Counted from the stretch's first letter, positions 1 to 5,892 are shown. The stretch: DNA of 6,081 nt from Rhodoferax sp. (GCA_023231075.1 JALNWC010000181.1:1-6081), one strand, 5' to 3'. Translations and numbers: made by a program. The notes: generated from the sequence alone by a model not told the origin.

Positions 1-202
1 ATGGTTTCAGCTCCTGTAAAAATTAATGTTCGCCCTTGGTCTTCAACAAACCGGCCAATCGCTTGCCTTGTTTTTGCGGCCCCCCAATCGGGAAAAGTGC
101 ATGCAAATGAATGGTGATTGTTCCCCAACTCCGGGCCCCATACTTTGGCAAAGCGCGGGATCATGGCGCGCAGAAAATAGATCAGCTGCCCATGGGCCTC
201 GG
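1..202. other. Left-edge region without a recognised gene
   Basis: I recognise no gene here. One minus-strand frame stays open from about position 215 to the left edge (about 70 codons). It begins after a stop and resembles no family I know. On the minus strand, the sequence ACAGGAG (plus-strand 11-17) is followed by eight bases and then 'AT' at positions 2-1. This is the spacing expected if a minus-strand start codon straddles the window edge. The stretch looks less GC-rich than the flanking genes, as expected for an intergenic leader. It may therefore be the upstream region of a gene lying just outside the window. No tRNA, repeat array or clear promoter was seen. Confidence 0.35.
11..15 (-). 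promoter_or_regulatory. Candidate ribosome-binding site for a gene starting at the window edge
   Basis: AGGAG read on the minus strand, preceded by AC, with eight bases to a possible ATG whose last base falls outside the window. The same ACAGGAG string precedes the allophanate hydrolase gene in this window, so it is a plausible Shine-Dalgarno sequence for this genome. The start codon itself cannot be confirmed. Confidence 0.3.
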
Positions 203-409
203 TCAGTGCTCGCCGTCAACGCCATGACCGCGCAGCACCTTGTACGCAAATTTCAGGCCAACAGGGACATTTTCATGGCTGGAATAGTGAAGTTCATGCC
301 CACGCAGGGTTTGCCCGGCGGGCTCGGCTGCCGCTAGCCAAGGCGCATCAGCAGTGGTCTGCAGCGTGACACAGCCCCGGCCCACGGGGCGGTTGCGGGT
401 CGTGGGCAA
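203..409 (-). pseudogene. C-terminal remnant of a DsrN/CobB-like amidotransferase
   Basis: This 68-residue reading frame resembles the last part of the glutamine-amidotransferase domain in cobyrinate/hydrogenobyrinate a,c-diamide synthases (CbiA/CobB) and in DsrN, the siroheme amidase of dissimilatory sulfur metabolism. The visible hallmarks are RPVGRGCVTL (residues 7-16), RGHELHYS (36-43, equivalent to the conserved GHEFHYS box) and FAYKVLRGHGVDGEH (54-68). In intact family members the last block is followed by DG and a further 20-40 residues. Here a TGA stop interrupts it right after the His. The N-terminal nucleotide-binding domain and the Cys-containing half of the amidotransferase are missing, because the next upstream gene ends only 32 bases before the TTG that opens the frame. 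Intact proteins have roughly 450 residues, so this is almost certainly not functional. The ENVP...FAYKVLRGHGVDG wording suits DsrN better than CobB, but this rests on memory of the families. Confidence 0.55.
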
Positions 410-441
410 TGGCGCCGGGCACGGTGACGTGGCTGGACCGG

Positions 442-786
442 TCAGGTCGGCGTGCCGGTGATCTTGCGGTCAATTTCGTGACACACCGCTTCACAGATCG
501 AGACGATGCGCTGGTCAATGATGCGGTAAAAAATTTGCACCCCTTCCCGGCGCTTGCCCAAAATGCCGGCCTGGTACAAGGTATTGAGGTGCTGCGACAT
601 GTTGGGCTGGGTGGTGTCGACCTGCGTCAAAAGATAGCTCACATTTTTCTCACCATCGCACAGGCAATTGATGATCTTGAGCCGCATGGGCGCCGACATG
701 ACACGAAACAGGTCTGCGGCCGACTCGTAAGTCTGGTCGGTTTTGACTACTTTGGGTGTGTCAGAAGAAATCGGCTGAGTTGGCAT
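442..786 (-). CDS. ArsR/SmtB-family winged-helix transcriptional regulator
   Basis: A 114-residue cytoplasmic DNA-binding regulator, of normal length for the family. The winged helix-turn-helix spans about residues 25-92: LFRVMSAPMRLKII (26-39) is the typical entry helix, TTQPNMSQHLNTLYQAG (58-74) is the recognition helix, and KRREGVQIFYRI (78-89) is the wing. The ELCVCDL metal-binding motif of ArsR/CadC is replaced by EKNVSYL (46-52), so an arsenite or cadmium site of that type is absent. Cysteines occur instead at 41 and 43 in the preceding helix and at 98 and 102 in the C-terminal helix. This broadly resembles the two-cysteine thiol sensors SqrR/BigR, which respond to sulfane sulfur, although the spacing is not identical. 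AAGGA at 796-800 lies nine bases before the ATG, which supports this start. The gene lies 102 bp downstream of the iron permease in the same direction, but an AT-rich palindrome in that gap suggests its own promoter. The inducer and targets are unknown. A sulfur link is inferred from the cysteines and the DsrN-like remnant downstream. Confidence 0.9.
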   Translation of the reverse strand: MPTQPISSDTPKVVKTDQTYESAADLFRVMSAPMRLKIINCLCDGEKNVSYLLTQVDTTQPNMSQHLNTLYQAGILGKRREGVQIFYRIIDQRIVSICEAVCHEIDRKITGTPT

Positions 787-870
787 GACGCGTTGTCCTT
801 ATCATTCGTGGCACGACTTTGAAATCTGTGGAGGGCACGGACAAAAGTGTCTTCATGGATTTGCGTGCTT

Positions 871-883
871 ATATTAGCAATAT
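871..883. promoter_or_regulatory. AT-rich palindrome, candidate ArsR-type operator
   Basis: ATATT-AGC-AATAT, perfect five-base arms around a three-base spacer in the gap between the permease stop codon and the ArsR-family start. It is an AT island in GC-rich surroundings and includes a TAATAT string on each strand that could act as a -10 element. ArsR-family proteins commonly bind such AT-rich inverted repeats near their own promoters. It lies about 85-97 bases before the ArsR-family start codon, so an autoregulatory operator is plausible. I found no convincing -35 partner. Confidence 0.4.
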
Positions 884-888
884 TACGT

Positions 889-2514
889 TCAAGCCGCATT
901 CGACCTGAGCGTGCGACTGAGCATGATGACCGGAATCAGGCCCACCAGCACCAGCGCCAGCGACGGCAACGCCGCCTCACCCAGGCGCTCGTCACGCGCC
1001 AGCTGGTAGGCCACCACCGCCAGCGTGTCGCTGTTGAACGGACGCAGCACCAGCGTGGCAGGCAATTCCTTCATCACATCGACAAACACCAGCAACAAGG
1101 CGCCCGCGGTGGATCGCCTCAGCAGCGGCCAGTGCACACGTTTCAGCAGCCCCCACTCACCGCTGCCCAGCATGCGCGCTGAATCGTCAAAACTCACCGG
1201 AATCCGGGCATAACCGCTTTGCACCGATTGCAGCGCCACCGCACAAAAGCGCACCAGGTAAGCCCACACCAGGCCAAAAACGGTGGCGGTCATGAGGTAA
1301 CCGGCACCGCTTTCGGGCCAGCGCGCCTGCAGCCAGCCCACGGGCAGCAGCAGGCCCACCACGATCACCGCGCCGGGCACCGCATAGCCCATACCGGCGA
1401 GTTGCACCGCCCAGCGCGTGGGCGCATCGGGGCGGCGCCGCACGCTGAACGCCAGCGCCAATGCCAGCGCCACCGCCAGCAGCGCGCTGAGCAGCCCCAG
1501 GCGCACGCTGTTCAGGGCCCAGCCCAAAAACAAGCCCCAGGACAGCACCGACCCGTCAGCGATCAGTGGACGCAGCATGAACAAGACCGGCAACACAAAA
1601 CCGGCCAGCACGGGCACGCCACACAGCAGCCAGGCCAGCGCCAGCGGCCGGCCCGCCAATTTGAGCGGCCGCGCATCCATGGAGCCGGCGCGGGCGCCAC
1701 GGCTGGCGGCAAACCGGAGTTTTTGCCGCGAGCGGCGCTCCAGATACAAGAGCAGCGCCACCAGGGCCAGCAGCATGGTGGCCAGCTGGGCGGCGGCCAA
1801 ACGGTTGTCCATGGACAGCCAGGCCTTGTAAATGCCCGCGGTAAAGGTCTGGATGCCGAAATAGCTTGACACGCCGAAGTCGGCCAGGGTTTCCATCAGT
1901 GCCAGCGCGGTACCCGCCGCCACGGCCGGGCGGGCCAGCGGCAAGGCAATCTCGAACACGCGTCGGCGCATCGGCGCACCCAGCAGGCGGGCCGCCTCCA
2001 TCAGGTGTGCGGCACGCTCGCTCAGGGCGGTGCGCGCCAGCAAATAAACGTAAGGGTAGAGCGAAAAAATGAAAACCCAGGCGGCGCCGCCCAGGTTGCG
2101 CACCTCGGGGAACACCCTGCCCTGCCAGCCCGTGAGCTCACGCACCAGGGTTTGCAACGGCCCGCTGAACTGCAGGAAGTCGGTGTAGGCATAAGCCACC
2201 ACGTAGGCCGGCATGGCCAGCGGCAACAACAGCGCCCACTCAAAGAAGCGCCGGCCGGCAAAGTCGAACAGCGTGACCGCCGCCGCACAAGACAGGCCCA
2301 CCGCCACCACGCCCACGCCCACCAGCGCGCTCAGGAACAGCGTGGTGCCCAAATAATCGGGCAGCACGGTGTGCGCCATCTCCAGCAAAATCTGCCGGGC
2401 CGCGCCGTCGGCCTCACCCATTGACAGCCAGGAAGCCATCACGGCCAGCACCGGCAGCATGAAGACTGCGGTCAACAGCAAAAACAGGAACTGACGCAGT
2501 CTGAGCAAGCGCAT
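889..2514 (-). CDS. fbpB: Ferric-iron ABC transporter permease (two fused permease units)
   Basis: A 541-residue inner-membrane permease of the FbpB/SfuB type, which forms the channel that carries ferric iron from a periplasmic binding protein into the cytoplasm using the ATPase FbpC. It is highly hydrophobic, with an estimated twelve membrane segments in two halves. The halves meet at a basic linker around residues 259-290 (ERRSRQKL...RGARAGS). Each half has an EAA-type loop that docks on the ATPase: EAARLLGAPMRRRVFEIALP (173-192) and a variant with Asp in place of Glu, DSARMLGSGEWGLLKRVHWP (444-463). The segment MKELPATLVLRPFNSDTLAV (481-500) is characteristic of iron permeases. The length fits the family, so the gene looks intact. 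The ATG at 2514 has no clear Shine-Dalgarno sequence. The gene diverges from fbpC across a Fur-box-like palindrome, which supports iron as substrate and Fur-iron repression. ThiP-like or phosphonate permeases are less likely alternatives. Confidence 0.9.
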   Translation of the reverse strand: MRLLRLRQFLFLLLTAVFMLPVLAVMASWLSMGEADGAARQILLEMAHTVLPDYLGTTLFLSALVGVGVVAVGLSCAAAVTLFDFAGRRFFEWALLLPLAMPAYVVAYAYTDFLQFSGPLQTLVRELTGWQGRVFPEVRNLGGAAWVFIFSLYPYVYLLARTALSERAAHLMEAARLLGAPMRRRVFEIALPLARPAVAAGTALALMETLADFGVSSYFGIQTFTAGIYKAWLSMDNRLAAAQLATMLLALVALLLYLERRSRQKLRFAASRGARAGSMDARPLKLAGRPLALAWLLCGVPVLAGFVLPVLFMLRPLIADGSVLSWGLFLGWALNSVRLGLLSALLAVALALALAFSVRRRPDAPTRWAVQLAGMGYAVPGAVIVVGLLLPVGWLQARWPESGAGYLMTATVFGLVWAYLVRFCAVALQSVQSGYARIPVSFDDSARMLGSGEWGLLKRVHWPLLRRSTAGALLLVFVDVMKELPATLVLRPFNSDTLAVVAYQLARDERLGEAALPSLALVLVGLIPVIMLSRTLRSNAA

Positions 2515-2521
2515 GGATGGG

Positions 2522-2556
2522 CAAATGAGTTAAAAATATCAAGTCCTACAAATGAG
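2522..2556. repeat. Short direct repeat CAAATGAG flanking the divergent promoter region
   Basis: CAAATGAG occurs at 2522-2529 and again at 2549-2556, 27 bases apart in the 59 bp between the two divergent start codons. The right copy is the left arm of the Fur-box-like palindrome. The left copy, close to the fbpB start, has no matching second arm. It may be a weak second Fur half-site, or it may be chance. Confidence 0.3.
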
Positions 2557-2570
2557 AATTGTAATCATTT
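2550..2570. promoter_or_regulatory. Fur box between divergent fbpB and fbpC
   Basis: The 21-bp palindrome has perfect outer arms AAATGA (2550-2555) and TCATTT (2565-2570). Its core, TGAGAAT-T-GTAATCA (2553-2567), matches the 7-1-7 Fur consensus TGATAAT-N-ATTATCA at 11 of 14 arm positions. It ends three bases before the first possible fbpC ATG and lies 36 bases from the fbpB start. A minus-strand TTACAA (2559-2564) within it could be a -35 element for fbpB, and a plus-strand TGTAAT (2560-2565) could be a -10 element for fbpC. Ferrous-iron-loaded Fur bound here would block both genes. Iron transport genes are classical Fur targets, so motif and context agree. Confidence 0.75.
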
Positions 2571-2573
2571 AGA

Positions 2574-3764
2574 ATGTTTTCCATGTTCCTCGAAGTCTCC
2601 CAACTCAGCGTCACCTATGCCGGCCAGAACAGCCCGGCCGTGCGGAATGTGTCTTTCGGCCTGCGCGCCGGCGACATTGGTGTCTTGATCGGGCCGTCCG
2701 GCTGCGGCAAAACCACGCTGTTGCGGGCCGTGGCAGGCCTGGAGCGGGCCAGTGCCGGCGTCATCCGGCTGGGTGGCGCGGTGGTCAGCCAGGCAGGCGT
2801 GTCGCTGCCGCCGGAGTCGCGCCAGGTGGGCATGGTGTTTCAGGACTACGCGCTGTTTCCGCACCTGAGCATTGGCCGCAACGTGGCCTTCGGCATCGAC
2901 CAGTTGCCACGGGTCAAGCGCCAGGCCCGGGTGGCCGAGGTGCTGGCGCTGGTGGGGCTGGAAGGCCAGGAACATCGTTTCCCCCATGAACTGTCGGGCG
3001 GGCAGCAACAGCGCGTGGCGCTGGCGCGGGCGCTGGCCCCCGGGCCGCGCCTGTTGTTGCTGGACGAACCCTTCTCCAACCTCGACGTGGACCTGCGCGA
3101 ACGCCTGGCCTACGAAGTGCGCGGCATCCTGAAAGCGGCCAACGCCACCGCGCTGTTTGTCACCCATGACCAGCTGGAAGCCTTTGCCGTGGGCGACACC
3201 ATTGGCGTCATGCACCAGGGCGAGCTGCACCAGTGGGACAGCGCCTACACGCTCTACCACCGCCCGGCCTCGCGCTTTGTCGCCGAATTCATCGGCCATG
3301 GCGTGTTTACCCCGGCCGTGATCCGCGACGTGGCCGGCCAGGTGGTGGTGCAGACGCCACTGGGCAACCTGACCGACATGGCCGAGTGCCCGCTGCCCTG
3401 CGCCTACTCAAACGGCGCCTGCGATGTGCTGCTGCGCGCCGACGACATCGTGCACGACGACCATGCCCCGGTGAAGGCGCAAATCATGCGCAAGGCGTTT
3501 CGCGGCGCCGAATTTTTGTACACGCTGCGCCTGGCCACCGGCGAGACCGTGATGGCGCTGGTGCCCAGCCACCACGACCATTCGCTGGGCGAGTGGATCG
3601 GCATCCGCGCCCAGGTCGACCATGTGGTGACCTTCAACCGCGACTGCCCGCAACATGAGGGCCGCATGTGCCGCATGCCCTGCGAACACACCACGCGTCC
3701 GGCCGACCTGGGGCAAACCGTGCAGTGGCCTGCCAAGCGGCAGGTGGCTCAAACGCAGCCATAG
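2574..3764 (+). CDS. fbpC: Ferric-iron ABC transporter ATP-binding protein
   Basis: A 396-residue cytoplasmic ATPase that powers ferric-iron import with the FbpB permease. The nucleotide-binding motifs are all present: Walker A GPSGCGKTT (40-48), Q-loop Gln90 (VFQDYALFP), signature LSGGQQQR (140-147), Walker B LLLLDEP (160-166), D-loop SNLD (168-171) and H-loop His198 (VTHDQLEA). A TOBE-like regulatory domain follows at about 245-352, with LRADDIV and RKAFRGAEFLYTL, as in FbpC/AfuC proteins. Family members are usually about 350-360 residues. Here a tail beyond 355 contains Cys358, His361, Cys366, Cys370 and His372, which could bind a metal. Two starts are possible: ATG at 2574 abuts the Fur box, and ATG at 2583 gives MFLEVSQLSV. 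Neither has a Shine-Dalgarno sequence, so the later one is also plausible. The gene is divergent from fbpB and probably Fur-controlled. It converges with atzF. Other binding-protein-dependent ATPases (putrescine, sulfate, thiamine) are less likely given the permease and Fur box. Confidence 0.92.
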   Translation: MFSMFLEVSQLSVTYAGQNSPAVRNVSFGLRAGDIGVLIGPSGCGKTTLLRAVAGLERASAGVIRLGGAVVSQAGVSLPPESRQVGMVFQDYALFPHLSIGRNVAFGIDQLPRVKRQARVAEVLALVGLEGQEHRFPHELSGGQQQRVALARALAPGPRLLLLDEPFSNLDVDLRERLAYEVRGILKAANATALFVTHDQLEAFAVGDTIGVMHQGELHQWDSAYTLYHRPASRFVAEFIGHGVFTPAVIRDVAGQVVVQTPLGNLTDMAECPLPCAYSNGACDVLLRADDIVHDDHAPVKAQIMRKAFRGAEFLYTLRLATGETVMALVPSHHDHSLGEWIGIRAQVDHVVTFNRDCPQHEGRMCRMPCEHTTRPADLGQTVQWPAKRQVAQTQP

Positions 3765-3815
3765 AAAGCGTCTGCGGGCCACTAGATGCCGGCAGACCGC
3801 ATTCAGCCGGGAAAG

Positions 3816-3835
3816 CGCAAGTTGGAAAACTTGCG
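3816..3835. terminator. Perfect 8-bp hairpin with GGAA tetraloop
   Basis: CGCAAGTT (3816-3823), loop GGAA (3824-3827), AACTTGCG (3828-3835). On the plus strand the loop fits the stable GNRA class. It begins 51 bases past the fbpC stop. No run of T follows on the plus strand, and only a short CTTTCC follows on the minus strand. It could be a weak or Rho-assisted terminator, or a 3'-end stabiliser of fbpC mRNA. Confidence 0.4.
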
Positions 3836-3842
3836 ACCATGG

Positions 3843-3877
3843 GCCCCAGCCGCGCGCTCGACCTCGGTCGCTGGGGC
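3843..3877. terminator. GC-rich inverted repeat at the convergent junction
   Basis: GCCCCAGC (3843-3850) pairs perfectly with GCTGGGGC (3870-3877) across a 19-base loop. That loop can form an alternative small hairpin with CGAC/GTCG. It lies seven bases right of the GGAA hairpin. As DNA it is symmetrical and could act on transcripts from either side, but no T-tract follows in either direction. Intrinsic termination is therefore unproven. Confidence 0.35.
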
Positions 3878-4025
3878 AATCAAGCCCTTCGCTGCCGGAA
3901 ATTGCAGCCAGGCACGCGTGCTGCTTCAGCAGCGCCGGTGGCGGTGGCAGGCACATGACCCGGTCGCCATGCCGCGCGTGGGAATCGCCTGTTAAAACCC
4001 AGCTCGACCCCTTGGTTTCCTGAGG

Positions 4026-5867
4026 TCAGGCTCGTGCGGTGTTCGACGCGATGCTGCGCAGATAAGCGCGCCAGCCACCCAAATGGCTGATGTCTTTGGC
4101 CAGCGATGTGGCATAAGCTTCACAGACAAAGCCCTGCACCTGGCTGCCGTCGGTAAGTTCAACCGAACCGATGCCCAGCGGCGCCGGGATACCTGCCACA
4201 AAAGACCCAAAATTCTGCGCCGGCAACTCCCACACCTCCAGTTCAATCGCGGCACCCCCTTCTGCCACGCGCAGCATGCCGGGCCGGTACGGTGGCCCGC
4301 CGGGCAGGGCAAACAACTGGTAGCAAGGCGCGCTGTGGGTGGTCTGCACCAGCCGGGCGTCGCGCTGCGTCAGTTGCCAGTTCAGGGGCAAACCGCTCAA
4401 ATGGGCGCCGCACACCGCCACGCGCACCAGACCCGATGGAAACGCTGCCGTGTCGGGCATGGCAGCGGGCAAACGGTGCGGCGCGTGCGCCGTGGCGCCG
4501 ACGGTCGGCACCGTGCGCGCGTGCAGGCGCGCGGCCAGCGACAGCAGCGGCAGGTCCTGACCGGCCGGCGCCACCAGCGTCACGCCCCAGGGCATGGTCG
4601 CCATCTGGGCCGTCATGAAGCCGGTCGGCACGGCCACCGCGGCCAGATCGAGCAGGTTGACAAAGTTGGTGTAATGCCCCAGGTTGGAATTGAGCCGGAT
4701 CGGGTCCGCCTCTACCGCCGCAATGCTGTAGGCCGTGCTGGCGGTGGGCGTGACCAGGCAGTCGATGTGCTGCCAGACGGGCAGCGTTTGCTGTTGCAGT
4801 TCTTTCAGGCGGTAGAGCGCGGCAAAGGTGTCAGGGGCGGATATCCGGATGCCTTTTTCGGTGATGGCGCGCGTCACCGGATGCAGCGCTTCGGGCTGGG
4901 CCTCGATAAAGGCCCGGATGGCCTGGTAACGCTCGGCCACCCACGGGCCTTCGTAGAGCAGGGTCGCCACCGCGCGAAACGGCCTCAGGTCCACTTCGAC
5001 CGGCGTGCCGCCCAGGGCGACCAGCTGCGCCACCGCCTGGGCAAACTGGGCCGGGCCTTCCGGGTTGCCATGAAATTCCAGATCGGCTTCACGCGGCACG
5101 CCAAAGCGGAAAGCGCTGGCGGCGCCGAAGTTGTGGCCATGTGGCGGCAAAGTGCGCGAATAGGCATCCAGCGGGTCCGCGCCCTGCGCGGCCGCCAGCA
5201 CGGTAGCTGCATCACCCGCCGTGAGGGCGAACACCGAGACCACGTCCAGCGTGCGGCAGGCCGGCACCACGCCGGTGGCGGGCAGTCGGCCGCAGGTGGG
5301 CTTCAGACCCACCAGATTGTTCAGCATGGCGGGCACGCGACCCGAACCCGCGGTGTCGGTGCCCAGCGAGAAGCTGGCCAGACCCCGCGCCACAGACACG
5401 GCGGACCCGGCCGACGAGCCCCCCGAGATGTAATCCGGGTTGATGCTGTTGCGGCACGCGCCATAAGGCGAGCGCACGCCCACCAGGCCGGTGGCGAACT
5501 GGTCCAGGTTGGTCTTGCCCACGGGAATGGCGCCGGCCGCAATGAGCCGCTGCACCACCGTGGCGCTGACGGCGGGGGTATAGGCAAATTCGGGGCAGGC
5601 CGCCGTGGTGGGGATGCCGGCCAGGTCGATGTTGTCCTTGATGGCAAAGGGAATGCCGTACAAGGGCAAGGTGTTCGGGTCGCGCCCGTCCAGCGCCGCG
5701 GCATGGGCACGCATTTCATCCAGCGTGAGGCGGCGTATCCAGACATGGCGGTCCAAGGCTGCATCTTCCGCCAGCATCTGCGCATGCAAGGCCTCGACCA
5801 GCGCCCTCGGCGTCAGGCTGCCATCCAGGTACTGGGCCCGCAACGCGGGAATGGATAAATCAAGCAT
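4026..5867 (-). CDS. atzF: Allophanate hydrolase
   Basis: A 613-residue cytoplasmic enzyme that converts allophanate to two ammonia and two CO2, the second step of the urea amidolyase pathway. Counting from the third Met, residues 1-450 form an amidase-signature domain: PLYGIPFAIKDN with catalytic Lys77, ISGGSSAGSAVS with cis-Ser151, and GTDTAGSGRVPA with nucleophile Ser175. The Lys-Ser-Ser spacing of 74 and 24 matches that recalled for AtzF. Residues about 480-608 are the small C-terminal domain specific to allophanate hydrolases. GAHLSGLPLNWQL holds His489, probably the residue proposed to act in decarboxylation. This domain separates it from GatA and simple amidases. Three ATG codons stand in tandem (5873, 5870, 5867). 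AGGAG touches the first, leaves three bases to the second and six to the third, so the third is the best start, although 5873 would add only two Met. It follows the urea carboxylase gene closely and is probably cotranscribed. It looks intact. Confidence 0.95.
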   Translation of the reverse strand: MLDLSIPALRAQYLDGSLTPRALVEALHAQMLAEDAALDRHVWIRRLTLDEMRAHAAALDGRDPNTLPLYGIPFAIKDNIDLAGIPTTAACPEFAYTPAVSATVVQRLIAAGAIPVGKTNLDQFATGLVGVRSPYGACRNSINPDYISGGSSAGSAVSVARGLASFSLGTDTAGSGRVPAMLNNLVGLKPTCGRLPATGVVPACRTLDVVSVFALTAGDAATVLAAAQGADPLDAYSRTLPPHGHNFGAASAFRFGVPREADLEFHGNPEGPAQFAQAVAQLVALGGTPVEVDLRPFRAVATLLYEGPWVAERYQAIRAFIEAQPEALHPVTRAITEKGIRISAPDTFAALYRLKELQQQTLPVWQHIDCLVTPTASTAYSIAAVEADPIRLNSNLGHYTNFVNLLDLAAVAVPTGFMTAQMATMPWGVTLVAPAGQDLPLLSLAARLHARTVPTVGATAHAPHRLPAAMPDTAAFPSGLVRVAVCGAHLSGLPLNWQLTQRDARLVQTTHSAPCYQLFALPGGPPYRPGMLRVAEGGAAIELEVWELPAQNFGSFVAGIPAPLGIGSVELTDGSQVQGFVCEAYATSLAKDISHLGGWRAYLRSIASNTARA

Positions 5868-5873
5868 CATCAT

Positions 5874-5878
5874 CTCCT
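5874..5878 (-). promoter_or_regulatory. Ribosome-binding site that decides the atzF start
   Basis: AGGAG on the minus strand runs directly into ATGATGATG. Only the third ATG (5865-5867) has a normal six-base spacing, which favours a protein starting MLDLSIPAL. The site lies in the 25-base gap after the urea carboxylase stop codon. Confidence 0.7.
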
Positions 5879-5892
5879 GTATTCCTATTCGG

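Larger units (their letters stand above)
3765..4025. other. Gene-free convergent junction between fbpC and atzF
   Basis: A 261-bp stretch between two converging stop codons. A plus-strand frame crosses it but overlaps fbpC out of frame, has Cys/Arg-rich low-complexity composition and resembles no protein, so I do not call it a gene. The stretch is rich in inverted repeats, listed separately. Minor ones are CCGGC/GCCGG (3789-3793 with 3806-3810) and GCTGC/GCAGC around TTCA (3920-3933). Its likely role is to separate the two transcription units. Confidence 0.6.

Noticed and set aside
436..443. GACCGGTC palindrome at the ArsR-family stop codon as a terminator
   Set aside because: Only an eight-base self-complementary string with no loop and no T-run. 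It is expected by chance in GC-rich DNA.
409..822. A 137-codon plus-strand frame opposite the ArsR-family gene
   Set aside because: The minus strand encodes a recognisable winged-helix protein with a ribosome-binding site. The plus frame is its shadow.
887..892. TTGAAC as a -35 element for the ArsR-family gene
   Set aside because: The nearest good -10 string (TAATAT at 871-876) is only ten bases away, and nothing suitable lies at 16-18 bases.
1219..1869. A 216-codon plus-strand frame antisense to the permease
   Set aside because: Gln/His/Arg-rich low-complexity translation lying within a clear fbpB gene, so it is a GC-driven shadow.
2565..3299. A 244-codon minus-strand frame antisense to the ATPase
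   Set aside because: The opposite strand has all ABC ATPase motifs. This frame has no recognisable domain.
3655..4023. A 122-codon plus-strand frame spanning the end of fbpC and the junction
   Set aside because: It overlaps fbpC in another frame, has unnatural composition and no ribosome-binding site.
4083..5858. A 591-codon plus-strand open frame antisense to allophanate hydrolase
   Set aside because: Its translation is Arg/Gly/His/Gln-rich without domain features, and it mirrors a well-supported enzyme gene. Long antisense open frames are common in GC-rich coding DNA.
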